Shown here in pieces: positions 45,545 to 59,500 of a stretch of DNA of 64,000 bases (positions are counted from its first letter, which is position 1; each line of letters opens with the position of its first letter). The position numbers and the translations under genes were made by a program. Under the pieces are notes generated by a model. The model had not been told where the DNA came from. It was given only the letters and a program-made list of their open reading frames with translations, and made no database searches. Source of the stretch: Powellomyces hirtus (lineage: Eukaryota; Chytridiomycota; Chytridiomycetes; Spizellomycetales; Powellomycetaceae); contig JAHLKG010000022.1 in assembly GCA_025526995.1 (NCBI GenBank), positions 248,001 through 312,000 on the forward strand, read 5' to 3'.

Positions 45545-47404
45545 ATGCTTCCTGACAATGTTGCCCGGACGGTTGTCACCGCCTTTACTCGTCTCTCGAA
45601 GAAAGGCAAGCCTGCCTTACGCATTAGCAATAATGCCGCACCAAAGCAAGAATGGACAGTGCTCGCAGGCATTGTGAAATGCTCTTCCGCACCAACCGGT
45701 GAGTAGACCTGCAGTCATCGAACAACAAGTTAACAACAGCTGAAATAGTAGATATGTCCTCTCCTCTTGCAGATGGCGGGGACCCCCAGCTTGAATGCGT
45801 CGCGCTAGGGTATGCAACGCTGCACTCCATAACAGAACTTCGAGTGTTGTCATCTCCAAGCTTACATGAATGTCTCTGGCATGCCCCTGACTAGGACAGG
45901 GTTGAAATGCTTAAGTGGTTCCCAGCTTCCGCACGACGGCTCATGTCTGCATGACAGTCATGCTGAAGTCGTATGCCGGCGGAGCTTCATGCGGTAAGAC
46001 CTTTCCATTTATGAACACTATGCTATGGCCTTCAACAATTCTAAAACATACTATTTTGCTCAATGTCACTTCCATACTCGAAATCGAACGAACATAGATA
46101 TCTGTACAAATGCTTGGAGACTGCTTTCGATTGCGACAGCGCGGCAACATCTGACGCTGTCCTCGTCCGAATAGACGACTCCAATCCGCCACGATTCCGA
46201 ATTGTAAATGGAACCACTTTCCACCTGTACATCTCCCAATCGGCATGTATGAGAACAATATCAAATACTTCTGCCGGCGTTGACGTTTGAGAGGATGTGA
46301 ATGGTGATATCATTTGCTGTTGCTGCTAGGTGGAGATGCATCTATGAGTGCGCTGGCATCACATCAAACATTAGAGGAACGGACGATCAACGAGAGCAAA
46401 AAGCGAAAATTCGAAGACTCCGCTGCTACTGCCATCCCTCCCTCGTCTTCTGCGTTACCAACTGGCACCCTCCGTGGCCGCGCTGACTACGCCCTCCTAG
46501 GAGCTCTCCGCACCAAACCCGGACGCACAGATGCCGAATCGACTCGGTCCATGTCTTGCAGCGATAAGATTGCCAAATGGAATGTGTTGGGTCTACAGGG
46601 CGCACTGCTCAGCACATATATCCCACAACCAATATATCTCTCCTCTATCGTCGTTGGCGACATGTTTGACGAGCTCGCCATGCGTCGCGCTTTCGTTAAC
46701 CGTGCCCTGCGGATCGGCCCACGGTTGCCGAACCCGTATACGGTCGCCACGCCAACGTTGCACGCTACGAGCGAGGTGTTTCCATACAGCATGTCGGCTC
46801 TCCGCGCCAAACATCAAAGTGCGCAACAAGAGATGGAGGCCAAAGGCCAGCAGAAGGAAAGGAAGCTCGACCTACAGATCATCCCTGCCAATGCGACTCT
46901 TGCGTGGGACGCATCTAGTGGTTTCACGGATGCGGAGGTGACTGTGATGGGTCGCAAACAGGGGTTTGCTAAACGTGACGGCGTATGGAACGCTAAAGCA
47001 CGGTACGTGATGTCAGCAATTCAGGCACTATTCGCATCTCGGGAGCAGAACCGACACCAAAAGAGGCTTATCTTACTAAATCGTACGCTCCATCTTCCAG
47101 ATCAGATATATCCAGAGGAGCCTTCTACGACCGCTTCCGTGTCCTTTCATCTTCCACCTGCGATAATACAGCCAACATTGCAACGTACCGAGACGCCAAA
47201 GTCGCCAACGCAACTTACTGCGCCGCGCGCGCCGAACTCCTTGCCGACCCTGCATTTGCAGGCTGGGTAATTACTGGTGCTGATCTGCAGGAGTTTCTCG
47301 CATCCAGCCATCCTCCTGCAGCGCCGGACGTTTCCGACGCTTCTGTTCCTGTATTGGAGACCAATCCGACACACAAATCAAGGGTACAGAAGATAGCAAC
47401 ATAG
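45545..47404 (+). CDS. TAD1: tRNA-specific adenosine deaminase 1 (ADAT1/Tad1)
   Basis: Converts adenosine 37, next to the anticodon of tRNA-Ala, to inosine. Six exons (45545-45698, 45773-45809, 45895-45993, 46098-46246, 46330-47002, 47101-47404) give 471 residues, between yeast Tad1 (400) and human ADAT1 (502). The deaminase zinc site is complete: HAE in [14 protein letters not shown], the first cysteine in YISQSACGDAS (made by splicing) and the second in [14 protein letters not shown], with the preceding family motif [10 protein letters not shown]. Further signatures are [36 protein letters not shown] and [19 protein letters not shown]. Two acceptors are possible for the last exon; CTTCCAG at 47100 is preferred because it has a TTACTAAAT branch site just upstream and extends the match. 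The 37-bp second exon is unusually small. Confidence 0.93.
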
Positions 47405-48345
47405 CACACGCCGATCTGATACACCAGCGGAATCTTTGGACACAACACCAAGGCACGCAATGTTTGATACTTGCCTTAAAGCGCTAATTTATTTCAGTCA
47501 GCTGGACAGCGTGCATGTGAATTGCATTGGACAAATTACACATAGATGTGACAGGCCATAAAGAACGATGTGTCCCCAGATCTATTGTAACCTAATTCCA
47601 AACTATATAGATTCTTTACAGTGATTGAAATTTGCTTCCACCTTGCCACTGTGGCAATTCTGTGTATGTAATGTTGTTGAAAAGAGTGCTGTTGGAGATG
47701 TTGATATAATTACCAACAGCAGTAGATGTTTCACTAAGCTTGACAGGCTTTTTGCGATAGTCGGCAGAAATTGGGTGTGCCAGATTATCAGGCTCTACGT
47801 CAGCTTCATGCTTGAGCAGTTTTCATATGGCTATGTCTTTGTTTCCAACCAGTGCACTTCACTCAACGCTTTGCTGAACAATTTTGCACTTGTCTCGGTC
47901 CCCAGCCACACAAGCCACATACGCCACCCGTCAATGCCCATAGAATGACAGCAGAGAGACTTGAGATATTCACACATCCCACCGCATATCTGAGCGGATA
48001 GGGATAAGGAGGGCGCATTCTTTGACAGCATTTCCTTTGCGGAAGCGATACACTGACCGTGAGGGCATGTGGGCGGAAAAGCAGCCTTAAGCGCGCGCGC
48101 GTCACGGCGAGTCATCCCTGTCCAAGTCCCGCGAAGCGGCGCCCAAAATAAGCTACTTTTCGCCTCTCCGCCCACCATCTCCAGCTCTTTGCTGGCAATC
48201 CCCTCACAAGCTTTCGAAGCTTCCTTGAATTTCCGCCTACAGAGTCACTTTCTTTTCCGCTTGTCCCGAACAACAGCTGCACATCTACACATCGTCATCT
48301 ACATACATCGTCAGAGTTCACCGAAAAAGCTTCCACGGTCTAAAC
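47405..48345. other. Intergenic region between ADAT1 and the C2H2 protein gene
   Basis: About 0.9 kb with only short, non-protein-like frames. An alternating purine/pyrimidine run, GCGCGCGCG, lies near 48089. The part nearest 48345 is presumably the promoter and 5' UTR of the following gene. Nothing else is recognised. Confidence 0.45.
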
Positions 48346-49849
48346 ATGGTCACGACAGCCCCCATTAAGGTATGCTTGTCCGCATATAATGGTGCTGCAA
48401 GGAACTCTCAGCTCATGTATGTCTGTTGCCTTTTGGGATTCAGAGACCACGCGAGAAGGTTGAGTTGCAGTGCGAGTGAGTGTGTTACTGTTCTTTTGCC
48501 CAGACTTTGAGGTTGGCTGCTGATGCTCCCTTCAAATATCCCGGAACAGATACTGTGACGACCGATTCCAAATCAAACGTCTCCTCAGATTGCACACCAA
48601 GGAACACCTCGCATGCTCCGGATGCCAGCGACAGTGCAGAACACTAAACAGTTTGAAGTTTCACGTACTGCGTGACCATCAGAATTCGGTTCCGTAAGTA
48701 TGGCCACCAATGGCTGGAAAGTCATTCGACAACTCTTTATTTCATTCGCTCATTGATATCTCTTGGTCTTGCTGTCGCAGAGTTCCTGAGAAAATCATTC
48801 GTCTCTCCCAGAGTTCCTCCGGTGACTCAGGCGACAGTCTGGAGCAAGCAGCCAAGCGACGCCGCCTGAGCGACGACGACAGGCATGTCAGCAACCACAC
48901 AGACGAAGCGATCGCAGCTATTGTCAGAGCCGTGTCCGCAGCGGTTGCATCGGTGGAAGCGGACGAACCCAATACCAGTGTCGTAACCAGCATTGACAAA
49001 CAAGAGACCACGAACGCCAACATCGCACGCAACTTTGAAGAAGAACATGACACCAACAACAACGTCAACGTCAACATCAACATCAATGAAGAAGAACCTC
49101 CCCGGATGGAGGACGGGACTGAAGCTCCACATGAGAAGCCAATTGCCATCAAGTTGACAGTCGTTACAGGCACCCAGACGGAGGCTCCGACAGACGTAGG
49201 CGGGACGACATGCGAGTCCCCACAAGCGGTGTCGTCCGGCTCAAGCCCATCCGGTGCCACATCGCCCACCAGCCCCCAATCCGCCGGATCAACCAGCAGC
49301 GGTGCCACGACCACCACTACTTCATCGTCTTCTTCCACGTCGGTTCTGCCACGCACCCGCAAATCCAATGCTCCCTCACCCGAATCACGCTCAGGCCATA
49401 GCATCCTCAGCAACGCCAGCAGCAACGGCAACAGCAACAACCACCGTCTTCTGGCACCCATCCCGAGCCCCGAACAAGTATCCGTGTTCCGTCTCCTCAC
49501 GACCTACAACGCCCTCATCCCGCACGTCACAGCCCACATGCTCTCACCGGCCGCCAACACGCACGACACCACAAACACAATGAGCGCGACCATCAAACCA
49601 GCCGTAACGCACACGGACGGTGAATTGGGCCTGCTGCAACGATTGTTGCAGACGAACATCGACCGCGTCGGATGGAACGTGCAGCATCTGAACATTGAGA
49701 GGAGAGAGGATGCGGGCTTTGTCAACCTGTTGGATCTGCATTTAACGGTTCAACCCCGGCGACAAACGAATAGGTTGAGAGAGCTGTGTGAAACGGTCTC
49801 GATGTGGGAGGAGTGGAGCGGAGCAAGTATGTCTTGCGCGTCGAACTAA
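48346..49849 (+). CDS. Two-finger C2H2 zinc-finger protein
   Basis: Four exons (48346-48369, 48444-48475, 48550-48693, 48781-49849) give 422 residues. Splicing of exons 2 and 3 builds a first finger, CEYCDDRFQIKRLLRLHTKE-H. A second follows directly: CSGCQRQCRTLNSLKFHVLR-DH. Both have CxxC and paired histidines with roughly C2H2 spacing. After the fingers come a basic AKRRRLSDDD patch, a long Ser/Thr/Asn-rich disordered stretch with NVNVNININ repeats, and a helical C-terminus (GLLQRLLQTNIDRVGWNVQH). Two adjacent N-terminal fingers suggest a sequence-specific transcription factor, which is inference. A GTATGT donor near the end (about 49829) could extend the gene by a further exon. Confidence 0.75.
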
Positions 49850-50519
49850 CATCTCAAAGCGCAAGATACAAAGTAGCAAAGAAACATTTGCTTGCCACGT
49901 CGTTCCAGTACGGTCATTCAGAATTTTCGCTGCCATGTAACGCCCCCCGGGTTACCTCGCAAGTAAATACCTTATGCACCTAAAATCCCAACGAACAGTG
50001 TACATTCTCGGTGCCCCTTTCACGTAGTTCAGTGACAACCCTTCCCTATATTTGAACAGTAAAATCACAACATTGAAATGCACTACTATACCACTACCGT
50101 ACGCTGTATAATGTAACATCTCTGCCTTTTGCCAACGGCTCTCTCAGGTGCGTCAAGTTCATGAGCGAGTGTGAAAACAAAAACAAAAGCCCGAAACAGA
50201 GCAAAGGAAAATTCGGATAACCAATGAGGCAAAACAATCTGATTGATATTATGGGGGTCCCGAATGCGTATAAAGTAAAAACAAATGCAAACAAACAAAA
50301 GAAGGTCGTTTTGCTCTAAACCTAAGCTAAACGCTAAGTAAAGCGCATAACTACTCAAAAGTTCTTTTTCTTTCTCTAAACTAAAAAAAAACTACTAGGA
50401 AATAACGAAATAACTAAACATAAAAAACGGGAATTATACTTGCAGCGTCAGAAAACTTGGTGTGCGTAGGTGACTTGTTTCCAGTTATTTGTGTAGGAAG
50501 AGAGGCTACGTGTCTTGAT
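49850..50519. other. Convergent intergenic region
   Basis: About 670 bp between the 3' ends of the zinc-finger gene and the giant LEA2-repeat gene, A/T-rich around 50260-50440 with several A runs. No gene or RNA was recognised. Confidence 0.5.
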
Positions 50520-53500
50520 CTACACACGCTTGACGTGCTTGTGAGCAGCACGTTTGGCCTTGCGCGTCGCAGAACGACGGACGCGCGCCGGCGGGGCATT
50601 GGTCGCGGCCGCAGCAGCGGGGGCCGGGGCAGCAGCAGGTTCGGCAGCCGCTGGCTTCGGGGACTCGGCTGGTGCATTGTTGCCGTTGTTGTTTCCGCCT
50701 GCGGGTGGTGTCGCTGGTGTGGCCGGGGCCTTGGTCTCCTCAGGCTTCGGGGCCGGTTCAGCCTCGGGAGCCGCCGTGGGCTTGGGCACGGCGGGTGCGG
50801 CTGGGGTGGCCGAGGGAGGGAGGGGGATAGTGACGTTGGCGGGCGCCGCGGGGGGGAGGACGGGGAGGGGTTCGGTGCCGTTCAATCCAAAGAGGGCGGA
50901 GAAGTTGGCGGGCAGCTGGAGAGGCTGCATGCCAAACAAGGCCGGGTTGAGCGGGGCAATGTTGTCAAATCCAGCTCCGACGATGGATCCGAGGGAACCA
51001 CCAAACTGGATAGGTTTGGGAACACGCGCCAGGACGTCGTTGGAACCATCGACCAGTTCCTTGATGAAGGGGATCTTTTCGAGGTTGAGGAAGGGGATCT
51101 TGATGATGGCTCCAAAGACGTGAACGATGGATTTGGTGAGCACAGCACCCAGGATCGGGCCGAGAGAGTTTTCGGCAAAGCGCTGGGTAAAGATAATGTC
51201 CATGCACGACGTGAACCATGCAACTTCCTGGTTGTTGGCGTCCTGGACGGTGATGTGGGCGCGGTAGGCCTTGGGGTTGAACAGGTCCTTGAGATGCTGG
51301 AAGAAGCGTTTGAGCGCTCCGATCGGGTTAAGGATGCTGCGGAGAATCTCCTTGAAGTCCATAGGGAACAGGACGGCGAGGATAAAGTTGCGGGTACCCT
51401 TCTGAGTTCCGCCCTGGTTCTTGTTGAGGATGTAGGCGGCGCCGTTGGTGGCAACGCGAAGGAGATCGCGGTCGCCGTTCTTGAGCTGAATGACAATCTG
51501 GCCGACTTGTAGACCAAAGTTCCACTGGTTGGGGAACCAGAGCTCGACACCGAGGGGCAGGAGGGCGAGACCGTCTTCCTGGATCGGGGCGACGGGAACG
51601 GGGAGGTCAATGTGCAGGGGTTCCCAGAAGGTGAGATCCGGGCACAGCATGGCCAACTGGTCCAAGGAATTGAAGACGGCGCCGTTGGATCCCTGGATGG
51701 TGACGTAACCCATGTTGGCGAGGTTGGAGAAAGATCTCCAGGTGAGCAACCTCTCGAGCGCGTCGTACAGGGGTTCGATGATTCCGGTGGCGGGGTTGAT
51801 GTCGGGCAAGATGGCGAGGTCGAGGTCGATCATGGTAGGACCAAACTTGACGTTCTTGGCGGGGACTTCGATATCCGAGACAGCGTACTGGGCGCCGTTG
51901 ATCGCGTACTTGACCTTGGCGCCAATCATACCCATCTTGATGTTGAGCGGCAACGTGACGGCCTGGATGATCTTCACGTGGGAGGCAAAACCGCGCTGGT
52001 CCATGATGGCGGAAATGTCTTCAATGACGACCGGGTCCTTGTTCATGCTGTCCCAGATCTGGTCAACGTACTTCTCAATGTCAATGACAACGTTGACCTT
52101 GGACAGGAGCTTGAAGGGCTGCGCCTTGGTTCCAAACGAGATGCCCTTGACACCCGCGCGGGTGAGCTTGACGCCCGAGTAGGTGAAGGGACGGTGGAAG
52201 ACAATGTCTCCCAACATGCGGCCGAGACCTATCGCGATCATGTTGTCTCTCTTGATCTGGACACCAATGTGACCGCCGAGGGCGCCGTCCTTGAGCTGGA
52301 AGTTTTCAATGTTGGGGATGACAAAGTCGCCGGGGGCATCGCGCATGGGGATAAACACGGTGAGGGTCGCAAAGGGGAGGTTGAGGGCAAACTGGCCGTT
52401 GGCGGGCGAGTGACCTCTGACGTCGACGGCCAAGGTGTCTTCGGACGCAACGTCGAGGTCGATGCCGTCCAGACCCCATCCAGCGGGAAGCTCCATGTTC
52501 ATGAGTTGGGTGATGAGCGGGCCAATCATGGTCTGGACCTGGGAGAGGATGGATTCGATGGGCATGACGATGGCGGCGCCGTAGAAGGTGTCAATGTTGT
52601 CTGATTTGGAGAATCCAAAGAGGGTCTTCATGACGCCAATCGTGGGCGAGGTGCCGGACCCACCGCCGTTAACACCAAACAGCTTGTTGACAATGTCGGC
52701 AATGATGGTGGCCATTTCGTCTGAGTCGTTGAGTTCGAGGATGAGATCAATGGAGAAGGAGATGACGCCGCCGTTGGTCGTGATCTTGAGGCCTTGGCCA
52801 AGTTCAATGTTGGTGAGGAGAACCTTGTTGAGGACAACATCCGCAGCAAAGTAGCCAATATCAATGTCGACAACGACGGGGAGGCCTGCGATACCAGCAT
52901 CGACAGCCGCGATAACCTTGCCGGGCTGTCCGAGGTCAAAGTTGGCTTTTCCAATGGTGATCATCTGCATGAGCTTCTCGGGCGTGAGGGTGCCGGGCGG
53001 GATACCAATGAGCTGGAGGAAGAGGTCGATGAGCGAGCCCGTGTTGGCGTCGCCCGCGGCACCCAGGAGGGTCTTAACGGGGAATCCGATGGCGGCCTTG
53101 TTGAGGAATTTGATGGCGTCGTCCTTGGAGAACCCAAAGACGAGGTTCTTGACCGCGATGATCTGGGTCATGCCTTGCGGGTTCTCCATGATATCGTTAA
53201 AGAGCTTGGTGACAACGTCCTGGGCGCCGGCAGGGAATTCCATGTCGGTGGTGATGGGGATGTTGTTGGCGCCAGCAGCGAGGTTAATGCCGCCAATGAT
53301 CATGTTGATGACCGGGGTCTTGTCAATAACGATATCGAGGGCCAGGTGGTTAAGGTTCTTGATCGTGATGGGCATGTTGGAGGAGAAGGCAGCAACGACA
53401 GCGAATCGGACCTTGCGGTTAGGCTCGGTCTTGAGCACAATGTTGGACAGACGCAGGCCAATGGCCTTGATGATGGCAATGGGGTCGAGGCTGATGGAGG

Positions 53501-56500
53501 TGGCCGTGTTGCCCACCATGCCAACGAGGTAGCTGAGCGGGATGGGGAGCGTGGCCTTCTTGAAAGCCTGGATGTGGTTCTCCTTGGACGCGCCGACGCC
53601 GAGACCGTTGAGAGTGAGGTAACCTTGGGGCGCCTGCTTGTTGAGGATCGCGTCAAAGATGGCGGCAATCTTCTTGGCGAGGTCGTCCGAGTCAACGAAT
53701 TTGATGCCCATGGCAAGGGAAAGATCAGCGGTGGTGGTTCCATTAGTTCCAGCGGCCGTCTTGAGTCCCATCATTTCCATGCCAAGGAACGGCGTACGGT
53801 CTAGACCCATGTTGACTGCAAAGTACGGGATGTTGAGGGTGAGGGGCAACTCCAGCTGGAGACCCACGTTGAGTTGCACCGCGAGGGTCTGGGCGGGCAT
53901 GAACTCGACCATGGCTTGGTTGACGCTGACGCGGACCGTTCCGAGGAGGGCATTCTTGAGCTCGATGATGATACCGGTGGCCGAGGTGACAATCGAGAGG
54001 GACGATTCGCCGCCGGCCGAAGATCCGCCAAGGAGGACCTGGATGATCGGGTTGAGGGTGACGGGGATGACGGACTGGGAGAGCGCGACGATGGCGTCAG
54101 TAGGGGAAGCACCGACAGAGACACCGCCCAATTCAAGGGTTCCGGGGAACGTCTGCGTCTTCATGAACGTCATGGCATACTCTGCAATCATGCGCGCGAG
54201 GTCGTCCGAGTCCTTGATCGCAATGACCGAGTTGAAGTCCATCGCAAAGGGGTTCACCAGGGCAAAGTCGGTGATGGTGGCGTCAGCAAGGGCGACCTTG
54301 TCCATCGCGAGAGCCGCAGCGCGCAGGTAGGGCACATTGGCATTGATCTTGATAGCAGACTGGAGTTCCGGGATGGAAGCGCCGAGGGCAAAGTTGAGGA
54401 GATTCTCGGGTGTGAAGTCCACCAACAACTTGCGAAGACGAAGGGAACCGAGCCCACCCGAGGAGAGCATCTTGGCCAGCATCTGTCCAACATCAATGCG
54501 GTCGGCACCAACGAGGGCGTCGAGGGGTAAGGCAGCCGAGATACCAGAGAAGGCCTGGATAACGTCCTGTTGAGAGTACCCAAACTGGAGGTTGGATACA
54601 CCGGCCGTCGAGTCGAGTTTGTTGTTTCCAAAGTAGTTGGTGACAACTTTAGCGACAGCCGGGGGTGTACGGTCCACATCCTCAATAACAATGACATTGG
54701 TGTTGAGCGCGAGGTTGACGACGCCGTCTGCGGCAGGTGCGACGGTGAGGGGCATTCCGACGCGAGCGAGGGGTGCGTCGTTGACAGCTGCATCAGCACC
54801 GACCCAACCGGCTCTGAGGTTGACGTTGAAGGGCAATTTGATTCCGGCTGTTCCGTTAAACGCAATGGTTTTACCAGGGAGAATCTTGGCGCCGATATCG
54901 CCCGAGAGGGAGAGGGAGCCGAGGAGGTCCGATCCGGTGAGGTCGAGGGGCACCTTGATACCCATTCCCGGGAGGAACGTGTCGAGTTGGAGGGGGAGGT
55001 CGATTTTGGAGAATGCGGTGATGAGGTCGGTGGTGGACGCTCCGAGCTGGACTTTGCGGATGTTGAGGATGGCCGGGTCGGGTTTGCCGTTGAGAACGTG
55101 GTTGACGAGATTGTTGACTTCCGTCTTCAACGCCTCCACATTCTCGTTCTGGTTGAACGCCAAGGTGGTGTTGACATTGAGGCGGGAGACGTTGGGACCT
55201 GTAGCAGGGGCCGTGACGGAAATGGGGAGAGCCAAGTCCAAAAGTCGTTGCCCGTTGACGCCGACGGACGTGCCAAAGTGGCCAATGGTGACTTGCACAC
55301 GGAAGGGGAGAGCGAGGTCGGCCTGAGCGGCCACGTCGAGACGACCACCAGGTTGGGTGACGACCGCCACATCCTTGGGGCTGATCTTGGCCAACCCAGC
55401 GAGCTCGCCGAGTTGGAGGGGTACTTTGAGGCCGGCCATGGCGGCGACTTGGTCGAGGTTGAGTCGGGCATTAACCTTGTTCAGAATCTGGTAGAGGTCG
55501 CTTGCCGACGCACCAAACTTGATCTGGTTCAGACCAGCGCGGCCATTCAGGGCGGGGCCGTTGAAGGCACGCTCAACCAAGGTCGCAATGTCAGTCTGGG
55601 TAGCGTCCGTGTCAGTAAACAAGATATCGGTTGCAAGGGCCAGCACTCCCGGGGAAGTGAGGTTCAAGTTCTGGAGCGGTGCGAGGGACGCCAAGGGGTT
55701 CATTTCCGCGGATCCCAGGTCAGCGTTCACACCAATCGCGGCGCCAAAGTATCCAATGGAGGCCGTGAGGGGGAAGGGGAGCTTGATGCCGACATTCGCC
55801 GAGACACCCAGCGTCTTCTGGGGCTTGGTCGCGAGGCCAATGACTCCATCGGCAAGGGCCGCCGAGCCGAGTTTGGAGAGGTCGAGGGGGAGTTCGACCA
55901 TGCCCCCGACGAGATCATCGAGTCCGAGTTCGACTTGCACTTTACTGATGATGGTGATGCGGTCCTCGGGTGTATCCGCGGATCCAAAGAGCGGGCCCGC
56001 GATACCGGCGGTCATGCCAAGTCGGTTTTTGCCGAGTGCGTTGTCAACCAGGTCCGCGACAGACTGCTGGACGTCTTCGGCGGTGCTAAAGACGAGATTG
56101 GCGTTGAGGTCGAGGACTTTGCGTTTGCCGCCAAGGGACGAAAGAGTGAGTTTCTGGGGGAGGCGGATGGAACCGAGGTTGTTCGAGTCGAGCGAGAGGC
56201 CGGTGTAGAAGAAACCCGTTTCAAAGGAGAGTGCGACGGGGAGAGGGAAATCGAATGCGACGTTGGCGCCCGCAGTGAGGGTTTGGGCAGCCGCGGTGGC
56301 AACATTGACGCGGTTGATTTCGAGGTTCATGTTACCCGCGACCTGGCCAAAGCGGATGGGGAGTTGGATGCCCATGTCTTGCACGAGTTTGCCAATGGGG
56401 AGACGGATGTTGACGAGGTTGAAGGCAGTGACGAGGTCGGCGGCCGAGTCTCCCAGTTGGACGGCGTTGGCGCCAAAAATGGCGTCGAGATGATCGGTTC

Positions 56501-59500
56501 CAAGCGCCTGCTGGACGAGCTTGTTGACTTCGTCGCGAGTGGCTTCAACGTCAGTAAACTTGAGGAACGCAGCGACCTGCACGGCACGCGGGGTACCCGC
56601 GACCGTGTTCATGATGATTCGGGAGGGGACGTTGACGTCGCAGACGGGGTGGGCCGTGTCGGGGCGTCCATCCAGGTTCGCTTTGACCGCCACATGACCA
56701 ATGTTGATATCGACGGGGAAGGGCAAGGGGAGGTTAAAGTCTGCACCAGCGTTAATGGCGAGTGTTTTCGCGGGCTGGGTAGCGACGATCAGGGTTCCCA
56801 TGTTTGAGACGAGGCCAGAGAGTTCGGGGAGAGACATGGGGACGGAGAATCCAGCAGCCTGGAGGAGTTCCTTGAGGGCAAGGTCGATATCGATTTTGGA
56901 GACGATGGTGAGTCTGTCAGCGTCCGAGTTGGAGTTTCCGAGGTGGACGTTGCGGACTCCCGCGCGGGTGGCAAAGTTGCCTGAATAGATGAACCCGTCA
57001 ACGAGGTCCCGGAGGGCTTCCTGGGTGCCGAGGACGTCGGTGAATTGGAGACGGATGTCTTGCGGGACCTGGAGGGCCGCTCGGCCTGCGGGGCCGTTGG
57101 CGGCAATGAGCATACCCGCGGGGACAACGGCGTCGGCGAGCGGGAAGTTGTCCATTTCTGCTGAGAGGGCCGCGTAGCCGAGACGGAGAGAAACCGGGAA
57201 GGGAAGGTCGAAATCGGCGGCCGCGTTCATGAGCATGGCCTTGTTGGGCGCCGTGTGGAGTTTCACCGAGTGGATTTGAGCGTGGAGCGCCGAGATGGTG
57301 GATCCAATATTGAAGGGGAGGGAGATACCCATGACGCCCATGCCGCGCTCGAGGTCAGCCGGGAGTTGGACTTTGGAGAGGGCGGTGATGAGATCACCCT
57401 GCGAGTGTCCGATGGCGAGATTTCCGAGTCCGATGACTGCGCCGAGATGGCGACCGCCGATCAGGTTGTTGACGAGATCATTGACAGCGGACTGAGTGGC
57501 TTCCGTGTCGACAAATTTGAGTTCCGTGTTGAGGTTCAAGGCGGTCATGGGGCCCGATGCGTCAATGACCAGTCCCGTGGGGAGAAGGAAGTTGAGCATG
57601 GGGTTTTGGTTCAGTCCGACGGCCGCGCCGACGTAGCCAACCTTGGCGGCGATCTTCAGGGGCAGGGCAAGACCCATGTCCACGACGAGTCCGAGGTTGT
57701 TTCCGGGGCGGGTTTCGAGGGTCGCGCCACCAATGGCGGGGCGGACGTTGCCGACGAGGGAGAAAATGTCAGAGGGTCCGTCGAGGGCGATGAGTGCGTC
57801 AAGGCCGAGAGCGAGATGGACTTTGGAGAGGGCGTTGATGGTGTCACCGGGGGCGGAACCCAGGGCCATTCCCGAGAGGTCGATGGAGGTGTCGAGCGAA
57901 TCGCCCTGGAAGAAATTGGCAACGAGGCGGCCGACGGCGTCTTGGGCGGGCTCGTCGTCTTCAAAGGGGATGGCCGTGTTGAGGGCAATGTTGGAGGTTC
58001 CGTCCGCGGGGATGATTTTGATACCCGTGGGGAGAAGGAACGCGAGGAGGGGGTGGGTGTTGATGCCGACTTTGGAGGCGAGGTAGCCAATGTTCAGAGT
58101 GAGTTGGAACGGGAGTTTGAGGCCGACGGCGGCATTGACGCCGAGGGTCTTTTGCGGGAGAGTTTCGAGCCCAATGGTTCCTTGTACGAGGTTGCCTGCC
58201 GCGGAGAGGAGGTCGCCTGCCTTCATGGGGAGATCAAAGGGGAGGAGGCCCTTTGCTTGTTGGATGAGGGCGTTGACATCAAGTTCGTCGGTGATGAAGC
58301 GGAGATCAACGTTGACTTTTCCGAGGAGGTTGTTGACGGCCTGCGGGGAGGTTCCGAAAAGGATGTCATAGACAGAGAATTTCTGCGAAATGCGGCCTTG
58401 GAGGACTTCGGAGACGGCTTCAGCGACGAGGTCGGGGACAGAGCCATCGGTTTGGTCAAAGGCGAGGACGAGTTTCGGGCCGAGTTCCGCAGCACCACGG
58501 AGAAGCTTGATGTCAAAGATCTGGATGACAACAATAGCGACATCATTGATGGCCATCGTAAATTGAACAAAGGGGAGGGTTGCCGCAAGGGCGAGCGGGT
58601 TGGTGTATCCCACGAGGGCCGAGGCCGCGAGGACGGCGCCCGGGAGGGTTTCGAGGGACGCGGCGCGGGGGTCGATGTTGAATTGGTTGAGGATGTCGTC
58701 GCCGGGGAGGAGGGCGGACATATCAATGGGGGAGGTCTCGGGGTTCGCGAGCGGGTTGATTTCGTTGATGATGTCGGGGGAGACGGTGATGCGGACCGTT
58801 TTAATTTGGTCAATGATGGCGGGGGAGGCCGTGCCGCGGGTTCCAGCGGGCGAGAGGACAACGTTTGTAGCGCCAAAGAGGGCCGTGATGGGCACGCTCT
58901 GCATGACTTCGGTGACGAGGGCCGCGATATGGGCGTCCATGCCATCCGCGCCGGTGGAGAGTTCAACAGCGGCTTTGATGTCAATTCCACCGGGTCCGAG
59001 GGTGAGTTTCACGGGCGGGAGGGCGAGGGAGATGAGACGGTTGTCCTGGAGGAGGACGTCCGCATCAAGATGGCCGATGGAGATGGAGATGTTGGTGGGG
59101 TTGACGAAATCGGCAGCGAGTCCAACATTGGCCGTGGTCGGGGTAAGGAGTTCGAACTCGGCCGCGGTGGGTTTGATCATGCCCGGTTTGAGGAGGGTGC
59201 CCTTGAGAGTGTCGATGGTTTTGCCGACAAGGTCCTTGAGGGACGCGGTGGAGAGTTCAATGTTGAGTTTGGAGAAGGTGACAAAGGATGTGTTTTGAGA
59301 GGCGCCAAACATCAAGTTGGAGATCCCGACCGACGAGGGGATGGATCCGTTGAGCATCAACGAGTTGACGAGGCTCTGCATCTTGGCGGGGAGGGCCGGG
59401 TCGCGGGAAAGGACGGCCTGGGCGTTGAGAGCGACGGGTTGCCCGTTGGGGATGAATTTGACACCAGCAGGGAGAGCGACTGCCGCGGCGGGGACGCGTT